A stretch of DNA of 64,000 bases from Adenophora triphylla var. japonica (GCA_022495995.1 JAFEMH010002581.1:265325-329324), one strand, 5' to 3'; positions 11,798-23,599 are shown, counted from the stretch's first letter. Program-made: numbers and translations. Notes: a model not told the origin generated them from the letters alone.

Positions 11798-12182
11798 AAC
11801 TTATTCTCTGGTTAGTTTTTCTTCACTATACGAATCCAAGGCCTTTAACCTGGAGAGAGAATTTGATTTTGAAGGCATGTATATCGACAACTGGGTTAGT
11901 CTCTATAAATGGGAAAATTTGGGGAGCAAGCCCACAAAATTTGGATGGGGGCTTTTAGTAAAAGAATTTTATGCCAATGCTTATGAAAACGGGAACACGG
12001 GGTTGTCGTTTGTGCGGGGAGTGGTGCTAAACTACTCGAGGCAAGTGATTAATGAATATTACAGGTTAGCCTGCGACATGGAAGAGGATGGGTGTGAATA
12101 TACGAAGGAGATGAAGAGGATTGGGAAGAATTATAAGGAGAATCTGAAGGTGCTAGCTCCGACTTCGGGGACATTGACCTGA
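11798..12182 (+). pseudogene. Putative plant transposon protein-like fragment (Transposase_32 type)
   Basis: An open frame of about 125 codons ends at TGA 12180-12182. It contains KAFNLEREFDFEGMYIDNWV, FGWGLLVKEFYANAYENG, VRGVVLNYSRQVINEYYRL and a basic tail. The VKEFYANA ... VRG ... INEYYRL order resembles the plant 'putative transposon protein' family of element-encoded proteins. It follows the PMD exon on the same strand but has no start of its own. It is either a downstream exon of the same transposon-derived gene or a separate fragment. Confidence 0.5.
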
Positions 12183-12243
12183 ATTCTGTGAAGAAGGGGA
12201 CTATTATGAAGGCCCGGGACATGTCCTCTTGGTTGAAGGTGAT

Positions 12244-13129
12244 TCATAGATTTATTTGTGAGAGGATCTTCATTTTATGTTGCACCTCTGTCTTCTTTGA
12301 AAAGCGAATACCTTTGGCAATTTCATCATGTTCTGCATCCCAATCAACAAAGTTATATTGGTTATTATCATAAATCTCTGATTCTTCTCCAATATCACGA
12401 TAAAATTGATACTCGGATCTCTCATGCACATGATGTTGTGGTTCTTCGTAAGCAACCAAATGTAACCCAAAATCTTCCCTCACCCCAGCATCACCCTCAT
12501 TCTCGCTATCATCAGTAGGACTACTACAATCCTCATATCCATCGTCACGATCTTCATTTATAAGCGACCCAATATTTTCTTCATAATTTGAATCATTATC
12601 ATCATCATTATACAATTCCTCACGCCCTCACCCTCACCCCCTCCCTCCTTTTCTCTCTCTTCCTCTCCCTCTCCCTCTTCCTCTTCCTCTCCCTCTTCCA
12701 CATATGTTTGTGTACTTGTTATAGCATCCCTCTCACTATAGCAGCTTAAAGAACCCATCTGAAAGGTATTCATGTCATGAACATTATCAACTAAATTCAT
12801 CTTCACATATAATTGTAAGCTACTCAACCCACCAAACTGAGCAGAAACATCAAACATGACCTCCATACCCATACCATTGTCGATTACAAATGGAATGTAA
12901 TTTGTAACCCCAGGAGCGACAAGATGAGGATATCTACAAGTAACTTGCAACTGAATATTAGCTCGATCTACCCCAATTTTCTTAGCTAACTTCCTAATCA
13001 ACTTCTTGTAACTCCACCGAGTTTTAGCCCTAAGTGCACATTTTGGTCCCCTTTCAAAATGTTCACCTTCAAACGGTGTTCATCATCTCCTCCCCAATAA
13101 CACATGAAAACAAGTGAAACTCCAGCCAT
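12244..13129 (-). pseudogene. MuDR/MULE transposase N-terminal remnant
   Basis: Translation in several frames starts MAGVSLVFMCYWGGDDE at 13129. After a frameshift it continues WSYKKLIRKLAKKIGVDRAN and TCRYPHLVAPGVTNYIPFVI. A Glu-rich low-complexity stretch lies at about 12620-12700. The end is EIAKGIRFSKKTEVQHKMK. This is the order of the N-terminal part of plant MuDR-like transposases: a PB1-like start, an acidic linker, then the MuDR DNA-binding region before the zinc finger. The catalytic DDE domain is missing; the sequence stops near the Transposase_32-like frame on the other strand. At least two frameshifts are present. Confidence 0.75.
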
Positions 13130-13534
13130 ATTTATTCCTAAAAATTGAAAAAAAAAATTATCAAAAACCTAATTTAACAACAAATCATAATAAATTTAAC
13201 AATAAATTAAAAAAAAATGTATACAAGCAAAGAAAAAGAAAGAAGGAAAATTAACTTACAATTTTAAGAAATTAAGAAGAAATTTCTTCCTCTCCTTCTT
13301 CTCTATTTCTTCTTTCTCTTTCTCCTTCTCTTTTCAAAACCTCTCTTTCTTCTCTACTTCTTCTTCCATAGAAATCCGTTATTACAATTGTTGTGATCAT
13401 TGCTGTGATCAGCTAGGAGATTTGCCCGTATTTTCTACACCTTCGTGGATATCTCAATACCTCAATCTTTTCCTTAATTTTCTCCCAAATATTGACTGTG
13501 ATCTATGTCCTAAAATAGTAGCAATAGCTATATA
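13130..13534. other. No gene seen; polypyrimidine-rich flank of the MULE remnant
   Basis: The stretch contains A/T runs and pyrimidine-rich runs such as CTTCTTCTCTATTTCTTC. No coding, RNA gene or clear terminal inverted repeat is visible. Confidence 0.5.
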
Positions 13535-13840
13535 CTCCCTCCGTCCCGGTCATCTTAGGAAAAAGTAAAAAGGCACGGGAATTAAGGAATATTATTATAG
13601 TATTAGGAGAGAGAATGAGTGGAAGAAGTGTTGTGAGTGTGAAAAATTAAATAGGAGAGAGAATGAGTGGGATGAATAGTTAGGAGAGAGAATGTTGTGA
13701 GTATAAAAGTAAAGTAGGAGAGAGAATGAGTGGGGTAGGAAGAGTATAAAATTAATAAAAACTTTCTATTTTGGGATTTCTTAAGATAAGCGGGACGCCC
13801 AAAATAGAAACTTTTCTTAAGATGGATGGGACGGAGGGAG
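13535..13840. mobile_element. Stowaway MITE (Tc1/mariner type), 306 bp
   Basis: The ends are CTCCCTCCGTCCC and its inverted partner GGGACGGAGGGAG. TA flanks both sides (13533-13534 and 13841-13842). The interior has repeated GGAGAGAGAATGAGTG blocks and no coding. Confidence 0.92.
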
Positions 13841-14071
13841 TATATATATATATATATATATTCATTATAACCGTGTAAATCATCCATGAATACAGAAAAT
13901 TCTTCCATCGTTGAGTCACGATTTAACATCTTCTCTATTTCTTCTTCTTTCTCTTTTTCCTTCTCTTTCCAGAAGTCACTCTTTTTTTATTTTCCTTTTT
14001 TCACTTTTTCTCCCACCCGTGACTACCCAAATCAGTTTAAAGGAAACAAAAAAATATTAACTTAAAGCCGG

Positions 14072-14358
14072 TTTTGACAGTATCGGGTTTGATTTTAAAT
14101 TCATCCCCGGTATTGCCACTACCGGCTCTACATTTATTATTTTTTAAAAAATACGATTAATCTGTTAAAAAAAAAAATAAATTCGGTATTGACAAAACTG
14201 GATTTAACTTTACATTTAATCCCAATTTTGTCACTACCGGCTTTACATTTTTTATTTAAAAAAAACATTAATCAGTTTATAAAAAAAAAAAAAAACTTAA
14301 ATTCGGTAGTGGCAATACCAGCTTTAAAGTTAATTCCGATTTTGCCAAACCCGGATCT
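14072..14358. repeat. Degenerate tandem repeat, about 117-bp unit, 2.4 copies
   Basis: Units begin GGTTTTGACAGTATCGG (about 14072), GGTATTGACAAAACTGG (about 14182) and GGTAGTGGCAATACCAG (about 14304). Each contains a GCCACTACCGGCT-like block and an A-run. Origin unknown. Confidence 0.55.
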
Positions 14359-14556
14359 CTAAAAGAATGCTATTATGGTACATAAGTTTTTGGTGAAAGT
14401 TATTTTGATATTTAATTTTTTTAAAAGTTATATTTTGAAAAAAAAAATCCTCGCGACCTCAACCGTTCACCTATATTCACTGTTGTTCGGTGCTACAACA
14501 ACAGGGACCCAAATCCGTCATAGGTCATACGGCTTGTCCAATTTATTTACAGAAAA

Positions 14557-14733
14557 TTTTGGGAGAAACTAGTTTCCCCCAAATATTATAAAAAGTCTTG
14601 TTTTTAATTTAAAAAAATCGTTACATAAATTTCAAATCAAACTAACTCGACTTTTTGAACCGGTCATTGAACCGATTTTTAAAATAAAACAGGACTTTTT
14701 ATAATATTTGGGAGAAACTAGTTTCTCCCAAAA
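14557..14733. repeat. Small foldback element
   Basis: The left arm starts TTTTGGGAGAAACTAGTTTC and continues CCAAATATTATAAAAAGTC. The right arm carries the inverted copy GGACTTTTTATAATATTTGG and ends in GAAACTAGTTTCTCCCAAAA. The arms are about 45 bp around a loop of about 85 bp. It looks like a small MITE; I could not define a target duplication. Confidence 0.55.
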
Positions 14734-15263
14734 CCAACACTATTTATTTAGCCCGCAAGTTTGGAATCCTTGCTCAACTCGAACTCAATAATTGTTGTTG
14801 TTGTTTGCTATTTAATTCAACTCAACTATAGTTTTTTATTTAATTTTTTTTTCGTGTTTGAAAGTATTTTTATGGTATAGTTTTAAGTTATTTATATTTT
14901 AAATTTTCTTTAACATAATTGAATTAATATAAAAGCCTTCGTATTAATGATAAAAAAAAAGTTAGAAATATCATTTCGGAACAGTTAGATCTAGACTTTT
15001 TTTTTATAAAATTAATGGCCAAAAAATTGAAAGAGTTGGGACACTTTGGACTGATATATGCAATTCAAGTGTCTGAGAATTAGTGGTTAGTGTAGTTCAA
15101 GCAATCAAACCTAACATTTCGTCATAACTTTGTATATATTTATAAGCAAAATAAACCAGATTATTCTAACCAAATCCAAACCTATTTCTTCAACTTTCAA
15201 AAGCTTACACCCATTAGCTGGGATTTGGTATACTTGCATACAACAAACATTACCCATATTCAA

Positions 15264-15302
<39 letters not shown>

Positions 15303-15373
15303 TGATTCCCAAGAAAATAAAACGACTAACAAAAAAAAAAAAATCCCGCCAAATTTCTTCCAGGGCCTGAGTA
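14734..15373. other. AT-rich spacer downstream of the ABCG gene
   Basis: No gene is seen. It contains a run of more than 30 A at about 15268-15300 and should hold the ABCG 3' UTR, close to 15374. No polyadenylation site is assigned with confidence. Confidence 0.5.
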
Positions 15374-17563
15374 TTAGGTCCTCTTGTTTTTGCTTCCCTT
15401 CAACAAGGCCAAGTAAAAGAGGATCCTAAAGAAGAAACCCAATGCGACGGTTATCCACAAGCAACCCCACATGCCGATATCAGTGACCCCTTCGCGCTTC
15501 AGTATATCGACCCCAGTCGTTAAGCATGTCGAGCTCGTGATCCTCATGCCAAGAGTTTGGCTCATAGTGTTCAGTAGCCTTAGTTTGATGGAATCCGGGA
15601 CGGCCGCTAGAGGCGAGTTATCAAATATTTGTGTCCCCCTAACGAAGCATTTAGTAGGATCATTAAACTCGTTTTGTAAAACGCCTTGGTACGGGTACTT
15701 CACTAGAGAAAGGTAGTGGAACCATAGCCAATAATTGGGCATCCGGTCACGGTTAATGAAGAAGCCGCTAAACAGGAGGAAGTACGCTAAAATGGCGACA
15801 ACGACAGTGTAGCCCAACATGACATGAGATACGACGCCAGAGAGAAATGTCACGAAAGAACTTCCCGCCCAAAATGAGGCAAAGATGAATAAGAAGAAGG
15901 TTAAAAAGCTTCCGGCTAGGCCCACTGCCCAAAAGGTTGTGGCAGCAAATACCAAGGAGAGGAATAATAGTGATGGTATGGTGATGATGGAGTGGGAGAG
16001 AACATAAGAGGAACGACGATAGGCGTTGTAAGCAGTCTCTCTCATGAAAATGTAACGTTCTTGAAGAAAGACCGGAATCGCCTCCGCGCACGTGTAGAAT
16101 GTAGTAGACATGGCAAAGGCGAAAAAGCCTATACGTTCTTGAATTCCACGTGGCGAGTCATCTAGCTTTCGGAACATGGTAGCTAATATGATTCCGGTCA
16201 CCAAAATTGCACCTAACCGGACCACATATAGTTCAGGGGACCGCCACGAGTTCAGTAACGATCTCTTGGATATGACCATCATTTCGATCCAAGCGGGGTT
16301 GGCGAACATGGGGACAGACGAGGAGAGGTGATTGGCGTCAACATTAGTTGCCCCAGAGACTAATTTTCCCCTAGAAATGCTTGCACTTATTGCATCTTTT
16401 AGTGACATTCTTGGACCATCTGACAGTCTACTACGACGATTTTTATTCGCCCATGATTTGTGAAAATCAACCAAGGGTTTTGTCCCTCCGACCGATCCTT
16501 CTACCTCACGGATGAAATCTAGGACAAATTCTGTCTGGTCCTCGTTTTCCGGGATGGGGTTGCCAAACTCGGAGAAGAAAGTTGGCAGGCTTGATGGAGC
16601 GCCGCTAAAGACCATTTGGCCACGGGACAGAAATAGCAATCTGTCAAGTAAGCCCATAATACGGTAGCTAGGTTGGTGTATAGACATAATGACTATACTG
16701 CCACTTTGAGCTATCCTCTGCAAGACCTTCACCACCATGAAGGCACTAGTTGAATCGAGCCCGGAAGTTGGCTCATCAAGAAAAAGAACTATCGGGTCGT
16801 GAATTATGTCTGTCCCGATAGAAACTCGACGCCTTTCACCGCCAGAGACCCCTCTGTGACCTTCATCTCCGATCATAGTTTTCGCAGCGTTTCTGAGGCC
16901 TAATTGGTCAATTAAAGCCTGAACTCTGGCTTTCTTCTTTGACTTTGATAGGGTCCGAGGAAGGCGAAACTCGGCCGAGAACATTAGGGTTTCCTCCACG
17001 GTAAGCATCGGGAAAAGCAAATCGTCTTGCATGACATAAGCCGAAATAACTTTATTAAGCTTCGAATCCAGAACCTCACCATTTAAAGTCAACGACCCTT
17101 TCAAGCTCCCCTTCGCCATACGGTCAGCTAGGGCATCAATCAACGTTGACTTTCCTGACCCGCTAGCACCGAGAACCGCCATGATCTCGCCTTCTCTCGC
17201 TTCACCGGATATGTCATTTAACAACACTTTAGTGTTAGAAGCCTTATCCCCTCCACATCTTGAGATTGCAAATTTGCGACGGACTTTTACACTATAAGTC
17301 AAGTTACTAAATGAGAGCACAAAAGGAGATGGCATTTGGTGGGGAATGGAGTTGTTGTTTAGGTCAATAACACAATGAGCTGGCAGCGTGTCAGAGCTAG
17401 CATCTCCGACAAGCTGCAACAACTCACCGAGTGTGGGAGAGACATGGTGTTTGGGCCGACGGTTGAGCTCTTGGAGCTCATTAGCCCTTCCCCGAGGCCC
17501 AAATAAGGGAACGTCGCTAGCGCTCCCTCCCGAAGACATGCTATCCGCAGTGGAGAATGGCAT
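15374..17563 (-). CDS. ABCG half-size transporter, ABCG1/2/6/16/20-like
   Basis: This intact intronless gene of 729 codons encodes a half-size ATP-binding cassette transporter expected in the plasma membrane as a dimer. The nucleotide-binding domain comes first: Walker [10 protein letters not shown] at 132-140, Q-loop VMQDD near 179, signature [10 protein letters not shown] at 239-248, Walker B IVLFLDEP at 258-265 and H-loop SIHQPS near 296. The transmembrane domain covers about 440-720, with hydrophobic segments near 446-464, 478-500, 522-548, 552-575, 580-602 and 700-720. The C-terminus GSKNKRT is typical of this clade. Arabidopsis members export lipid precursors for suberin, pollen exine and seed coat; the substrate here is inferred only from that. 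Length and motifs are normal, and the start at 17563 fits the family N-terminus and the TATA box 55 bp upstream. Confidence 0.96.
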   Translation of the reverse strand: MPFSTADSMSSGGSASDVPLFGPRGRANELQELNRRPKHHVSPTLGELLQLVGDASSDTLPAHCVIDLNNNSIPHQMPSPFVLSFSNLTYSVKVRRKFAISRCGGDKASNTKVLLNDISGEAREGEIMAVLGASGSGKSTLIDALADRMAKGSLKGSLTLNGEVLDSKLNKVISAYVMQDDLLFPMLTVEETLMFSAEFRLPRTLSKSKKKARVQALIDQLGLRNAAKTMIGDEGHRGVSGGERRRVSIGTDIIHDPIVLFLDEPTSGLDSTSAFMVVKVLQRIAQSGSIVIMSIHQPSYRIMGLLDRLLFLSRGQMVFSGAPSSLPTFFSEFGNPIPENEDQTEFVLDFIREVEGSVGGTKPLVDFHKSWANKNRRSRLSDGPRMSLKDAISASISRGKLVSGATNVDANHLSSSVPMFANPAWIEMMVISKRSLLNSWRSPELYVVRLGAILVTGIILATMFRKLDDSPRGIQERIGFFAFAMSTTFYTCAEAIPVFLQERYIFMRETAYNAYRRSSYVLSHSIITIPSLLFLSLVFAATTFWAVGLAGSFLTFFLFIFASFWAGSSFVTFLSGVVSHVMLGYTVVVAILAYFLLFSGFFINRDRMPNYWLWFHYLSLVKYPYQGVLQNEFNDPTKCFVRGTQIFDNSPLAAVPDSIKLRLLNTMSQTLGMRITSSTCLTTGVDILKREGVTDIGMWGCLWITVALGFFFRILFYLALLKGSKNKRT

Positions 17564-17617
17564 GAAGGGTTTGTTTGATATATGCTACAAATTAAATTAA
17601 AGGTGGCTCACAAACTC

Positions 17618-17625
17618 TCTATATA
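17618..17625 (-). promoter_or_regulatory. TATA box of the ABCG gene
   Basis: The minus strand reads TATATAGA about 55 bp before the ATG. This predicts a short leader of about 25-30 nt. Confidence 0.6.
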
Positions 17626-18594
17626 ACAAGAAAGAAAGAGGGAATATTCAAAGGTATTTTTGGTCATTTTTGATGGATATTTTTGAGTTAACACTGTATG
17701 TATATGCATGTGTATGTATATGTAGGGAAGATTTCGTGGAGGAGAAGAGATTAGAAAGTTGACAGGAAGAGTGTGGGCATGGGGGTTAGTAGGTGAGAAG
17801 ATGGACTGCTCTTACTGGTTTAATTTCTAACCTTATCTAACTTATAATGTTTTCTCTTCTTTTCTTCTTTTGTATAGTCAAATTGTTTGGAGGATATATA
17901 ACTGTTATTTTTTGCCAAAAAAATTATCATTTTGGAGCTAAAATTATTAAAATTTCAATTTTACGCTTGCATTAAAAATTATTGCATTCCATTAATCATT
18001 CATATTTGAGTGTGGAGAAATGTATTAGAAACAATTAACAAAGATTTGGTAATTTATTTATAAAGTGAAAATAACATTTCGATTTGACAGCTATTTTGAA
18101 TCAAAAGTAATTTAGCTAGGTTGAAATAATAAAGATAGCGTTACACGCGCGATAAATGTCCTGGATCGAGCTGAAATCTGAGTTCAAAAACCAAATCTGT
18201 TACGCAAAGTTTGTCAAACATCTTGAAGAGTTGAAAGTATGTTTCTTAAACATTATGAATAACTGCCGACATTTATTATGAAACGATGATACCAGAAGTA
18301 AGAAAGTAACTAGTAATAATTGAGGGCTGTATATTTTCAGAAGGTCAACTGGTCAATAAGTATAATAGAAATAATATAAGCATGGTAGGATGTCCCCATC
18401 AAACAAAATCTCAGTCCATACTTCTTGTATTTCAATGGTGGCTCATGGTCTCTTGTTGGTTGTATCTTCCATTTGCTGAAAAAGACAACCATCTACACAT
18501 CATTAAATAAATCTCAATTATAATAATAACTACTCAATTAATTAATTTATTTATTTTCACAAAATTGTATTTTAATTACAATATTATTTTCTCA
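17626..18594. other. ABCG upstream region
   Basis: AT-rich sequence of about 1 kb up to copia-2. No open frame, RNA gene or repeat is recognised. It presumably contains the ABCG promoter. The copia-2 insertion limits it to this length. Confidence 0.5.
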
Positions 18595-18599
18595 ATGTG

Positions 18600-19054
18600 T
18601 GTTATGCAATCACAGCGTAAGCTAATGAACAATAACCAAAAACACAATTGAGAAATCGAAAGAGAAAGAGATGTAATTGGGGTTATGAATTTCGGCCTCT
18701 TTTCTATTACTCTGTGCAATAATCTGTATGTTTACATAGGTTACAATCATATATATATATATGAGACAAAACCCTAGCCCAACAACTAAGATAAACGAAT
18801 ATAGAAAAGCCCGTAATCCATATCACGAGAGGCTCCGCCTCTCGCACCCCCCTTTGAGGCCCGTTACCAGTCTACATGTCTGTCAGGCCCTGCCCATCCA
18901 CCATGCGGTTGACCGCATCTATGGCAGACCTCATAGAATTCCCAACCGCGTTTGGAGCAGCTTGGACATGCGGTTGACCGCATCTGTGGCTGACCGCAAA
19001 CCGCAACCGCATGACTTGCCGCTTTGCCAGGACATCGAGCCATCACATCCAACA
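18600..19054 (-). repeat. copia-2 3' LTR
   Basis: This 455-bp LTR is shorter than its partner, which has an extra GCTGACCGCATCTGTG unit and an extra CGCAACC block. A TATA-like (AT)n lies near 18750-18760. Repeats of ATGCGGTTGACCGCAT lie at 18900-19015. Confidence 0.9.
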
Positions 19055-19065
19055 ATCTCCACCTT
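19055..19065 (-). other. copia-2 polypurine tract
   Basis: The minus strand reads AAGGTGGAGAT directly before the 3' LTR TGTTGG. This is the common copia purine tract. Confidence 0.8.
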
Positions 19066-19147
19066 GGCGAGCATTCACCCAACCCAACAGAAGATACAAG
19101 GAACCAATATCCGAACCACCCCGTGTAGACATCGAACCTCCCCATCT

Positions 19148-20476
19148 CTAATAGCTAGAGATGTGCAACAAATCCAAACAATGCTTGAACTTGTCAGTAG
19201 TAACCGGCTTTGTCAACATATCAGCAGCATTTTTCGTAGTGTGAACCTTCTCTAGCACAACCTCACCCATATCAATCAACTCCCGAATCTTGTGAAACCG
19301 AACATCAATATGTTTCGTCTGTTGATGATAAATATGATTCTTTGCCAGAAAAATCGCGCTTTGACTTTCACAAAGCAACTTCACTCCACCTTGCTGAATA
19401 CCCAATTCGTTGACAAAGCCCTGAAGCCATAAGGCTTCCTTTGCAGCTTCAACCGATGCCATGTACTCCGCTTTCGTTGTAGACAATGCAATGATAGATT
19501 GGATCATAGACCTCCAACATATAGGACCACCTGCAAGCGTAAATGCATATCCCGTAGTTGACCTCCTCCGATCCAAGTCACCCGCATAATCCGAATCAAC
19601 ATATCCCACAACAGAAAGCTCCTCACTCTTTCCTCCAAACATGATGCCATAATCCATAGTGCCCTTCAAATATCTGAGAATCCACTTGACTGCTTCCCAA
19701 TTCTGTTTACCCGGATTCGCCATATACTTGCTGACCACACTAATGGCTTGCGCCAAATCTGGCCTCGTGCAAACCATAGCATACATGAGACATCCCACTG
19801 CACTTGCATAGGGAACCTTTGACATACTCTGAATATCTTCAGTCGAACTCGGGGAATCTGAGGCAGATAAATTAAAATGACTCGCCAATGGTGTCTTCAC
19901 AGGTTTTGCATCCCGCATATTGAACCTCTCCAACACCTTCTCCACATAGCCGGCTTGAGACAGCCACAATCTCCTAGATTTTCTGTCTCGGCGAATCTCC
20001 ATCCCAAGAATCTTCTTGGCTTCCCCAAAATCCTTCATGTCAAACTCTGTACTCAACAAGGCCTTCAACTGATTGACCTCGTTCTTACTTCTACCCGCAA
20101 TAAGCATATCATCCACATACAGTAACAGAAAAATAAAAGAACCATCCTCAGGGCTCTTCACATACACGCAGCAATCATACTCACAACGCTTGTAGCCAAT
20201 ACGTACCATGTAGGAGTCAAACCTTGTATACCACTGTCTCGGAGACTGCTTCAGCCCATAAAGTGACTTCTTCAATCTACAAACCAAACGCTCCTGCCCG
20301 GGCTCCGTGAACCCATGTGGTTGCTCCATGAAAATCTGCTCATCCAACTTACCATGTAGAAACGCAGTTTTCACATCCATCTGCTCCAACACCAAATCAT
20401 AGTGCGCTACAAGACCCAACACAATCCAAATGGAAGTATGTCTCACAACAGGCAAAAAAATCTCATTATAATCCAC
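19148..20476 (-). pseudogene. copia-2 RT core and RNase H
   Basis: The frame of 442 codons continues the RT after the frameshift: DYNEIFLPVVRHTSI, QMDVKTAFLHGKLDEQI, LYGLKQSPRQW and LLYVDDMLIAG as active site. RNase H follows with VVGYVDSDYAGD, ALSTTKAEYMA and CESQSAIFLAKN. The usual wording is STTEAEY and CDSQSA, so the K and E here may weaken RNase H. It ends ADMLTKPVTTDKFKHCLDLL. It overlaps the upstream frame by 11 bp because of a one-base deletion, not a designed overlap. Confidence 0.92.
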
Positions 20477-23090
20477 CCTCTCGCCGCGAGTACCCCTTTG
20501 CTACCAACCGAGCCTTGAACTTTTCCCCCTCTTTTTCTGATACTGCTTCCTTGCGCTTGAAAACCCACTTGCAACCAATAGCACGCTTCCCTTTAGGAAG
20601 CTCCACCAAATCCCATGTATCATTCTTGTATAATGACTCCATCTCCTCCGCCATAGCAGTTACCCACTTATCCTTTTTCGGACTGTTTATAGCCTCCTTA
20701 AAAGTACTCGGGTCTCCACTACTAAGAACAAGAACATATGAAGCCATGTCTTCAAATCCATACCTGACCGGTGGCTTGATTACTCTCTTAGGTCTCCCAA
20801 CTGAAGTGCTAGCCACTTCCTGTGTAGTTGTCTCTGAATCCGGAAGAGTGAGATCCGCATCAGTATCATCCTTACGTAGCTCCACCTCAATAACCTGCTT
20901 CTCGCCCTCTTTGCTTTTTGGCACCTTCTCCTTATCATCTTGAGTACACTTCAACATAGCCTTTTTATCAAAGACTACATCCCTACTAATCACCACATTG
21001 CTTGACTTGGGATCCCAAAGCTTGTATCCTTTCACACCTGTTTCATACCCGAGAAAGACACACTGTTTTGACTTTGGGTCAAGCTTCGACCGCTCTTCAC
21101 CAGGAATATGCACATAGGATGGACACCCAAACACCCGGATATCGGTGAAGTCTACCTCATTACCCGTCCATACCTCCTCCGCAAACTTGTTATCCAAAGA
21201 GACTCTAGGTGATCTATTAATCAAGAAACATGCCATACTCACCGCATCAGCCCAAAAGTTCTTCGCCAACCCTGCATTGAATCGTAGACACCTAGCCCTT
21301 TCCGCAATAGTTCTATTCATCCTTTCAGCCACACCATTTTGCTGTGGTGTCTTGCGTACTGTGTAGTGCCTCTTGATTCCATACTCTTTACAGAACTTCT
21401 TGAACTCGCCATCTGTGTACTCTGTTCCATTATCACTTCTCAAACACTTGATTTTTCGCCCCATTTGATTTTCAACTTCAGCTTTCCACACCTTGAACTT
21501 CTCAAAAGTTTCTGACTTGTGCCTCATGAAGTAAAGCCAAACCTTCTTCAAAAAATCATCAATAAAAGTCACGAAGTAATAATGTCCTCCTCTAGATTCT
21601 GTTCTAACCGGCCCCCACACATCTGAATGAACATAATCAAGAATGCCCTTTGTTGTATGCTTACCCATCTTAAATTGCACCTTGTTTTGCTTTCCAAGAA
21701 CACAATACTTGCAAAACTCCAGTTTACAAGTTTTCACACCCTTCAACAACTTTCGTTTATGAAGTTCCCGCATTCCCCTTTCACCCATGTGACCAAGCCT
21801 CATATGCCATAGAAGGGCATCAGTATCAACCTCAGACTCAACGGATGTGACTCCACCTACAACCGTGCTCCCTAGCAACTTGTAAATGTTCTTAGAGCCC
21901 TTTTCACCCTTCATCACAACCATAGCACCCTTAACTACTTTCACTATCCCACCTTGTGCTTTATAGGACATACCGTTTGCATCCAAGGTACCCAATGAAA
22001 TCAGATTTTTAGAAACCTCCGGAACATGTCTAACATCACATAACGTTCTAACCACACCATCATACATCTTAATTCTTATAGTTCCTATGCCAGAAATTTT
22101 ACAAGTAGCACCATTACCCATAGTAACTATACCAGAATTAACTGACCTGTAGGTATCGAACCAATCACGATTCACAGTCACATGAAACAAACATGCCGAA
22201 TCCAGAATCCAGCCATCTTTCGGGTGCTCCACAACTGATGAAGTCGTGAGCATATCTCCATCCACATCCTCTGAGCAATCTTCAACCACATTTACTGACT
22301 TTGAAGATCCTTCTTTGCCTTTGCCGTTCCCCTTCTCCGGACAATTCTGCCTCTTGTGCCCTTTCTGACCATACTTGAAACAATTCCCCTTGTACTTCTT
22401 CCTTGACTGAGAACGAGAATTCTGTCTCTGCGAGTTATCCCGGAATTGGGATCTCCCACGTTCCTGATTTTCCTTCACAAATAACCCCTCACCCGCAGGT
22501 ACATCAACGGACTTCTTCCGTTTATGAAAAGCTAGAAGAGCTTCTGTGATCAGTTGCAATTCCACAGTCTCCTTCCCCCACGTCAACGTAGTAACAAGGT
22601 TTTCGTATGTTGAATAATTGGGCAACGAATTCAACAACATCAACGCCTTGTCCTCATCCTCGAACTTTACCTCCACCCTAACTAAATCGTTGAGAATTTG
22701 ATTAAACGTGTGTATATGAGATTCTAGGTCAGAACCCTCTGCCATCTTAAGCCCATACAGCCGTTGCTTAAGATGCAATTTGTTCGAGATGGATTTTGAC
22801 AAATACCTAGCCTCCAAAATCTCCCAAACCTTCGTCGGTGATTCCTCATCGATCACGTGATACACCACCTCATCCCCAAGGCACTGCCGTATAGAAGATA
22901 CAGCCCGCTCTTGTAACTCCTTCCATGGACCTTCTTCGATATCATCAGGTTTATCCGAATATCGAAGAACCTTTCCCAAGCCTACTTGAACCAGAAAATC
23001 CTTCACCCTTCTTTGCCACAATGCAAAGTTCCCATGCCCATCAAACTTCTGAACATCGGACTTCACGGTGATAGAATTAACCCCAGCCAT
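20466..23090 (-). pseudogene. copia-2 gag, protease, integrase and RT start
   Basis: The frame of 874 codons starts MAGVNSITVKSDVQKFDG just inside the primer site. Gag covers 1-190. The zinc knuckle at 237-250 reads CFKYGQKGHKRQNC, with the second cysteine changed to Y. The protease motif is WILDSACLFH (D297). GAG-pre-integrase is LLWHMRLGHMGE. Integrase residues lie in HSDVWGP, RSDNGTEY and NGVAERMNRT. RT begins GCKWVFKRK ... FKARLVAKGYS, then the frame ends at REGGL, where one base appears lost. Confidence 0.94.
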
Positions 23091-23099
23091 CGCAGCCGT

Positions 23100-23111
23100 G
23101 CTCTGTTACCA
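23100..23111 (-). other. copia-2 primer-binding site
   Basis: The minus strand reads TGGTAACAGAGC two bases after the 5' LTR. It differs at one base from TGGTATCAGAGC, the initiator-Met tRNA site of most plant copia elements. Confidence 0.85.
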
Positions 23112-23113
23112 GT

Positions 23114-23594
23114 TGTTGTGCAATCGCAGCGGAAGCTAATGAACAATAACCAAGAACACAATTGGGAAATCGAAAGAGAAAGAGATGTAATTGGGGTTAT
23201 GAATTTCGGCCGCTTTTCTATTACTCTGTGCAATAATCTGTATGTTTACATAGGTTACAATCATATATATATATGGGACAAAACCCTAGCCCAACAACTA
23301 AGATAAACGAATATAGAAAAGCCCGTAATCTATACCACGAGAGGCTCCACCTCTCGCACCCCCCTTTGAGGCCCATTACCAGTCTACACGTCTGTCAGGC
23401 CCGGCCCATCCACCATGCAGTCGACCGCATCTATGGCAGACCTCATAGAATTCCTAACCGCGTTTGGAGCAGCTTGGACATGCGGTTGACTGCATCTGTG
23501 GCTGACCGCATCTGTGGCTGACCGCAAACCGCAACCGCGCAACCGCATGACTTGTCGGACCCTTTGCCAGGACATTGAGCCATCACATCCAACA
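23114..23594 (-). repeat. copia-2 5' LTR with promoter
   Basis: This 481-bp LTR has an (AT)n TATA-like tract near 23263-23274. Upstream of it in element orientation (about 23413-23545) are ATGCGGTTGACTGCAT-type and GCTGACCGCATCTGTG repeats. TTGACC matches the WRKY W-box core. Confidence 0.9.
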
Positions 23595-23599
23595 ATGTG

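Larger units (their letters stand above)
18600..23594 (-). mobile_element. Complete Ty1/copia LTR retrotransposon, Tork/Tnt1 type (copia-2)
   Basis: The element is flanked by ATGTG at 18595-18599 and 23595-23599. LTRs are at 18600-19054 and 23114-23594. A tRNA-iMet-like primer site and a purine tract are present in minus orientation. The polyprotein is complete except for one frameshift near 20470 and some altered residues. RT and RNase H wording (VPYASAVGCLMYAMVCTRPD, NAADMLTKPV) resembles Tnt1. Confidence 0.96.

Noticed and set aside
18761..19255. 164-codon open frame on the plus strand
   Set aside because: It lies in the copia-2 LTR and runs antisense to its RNase H; no family.
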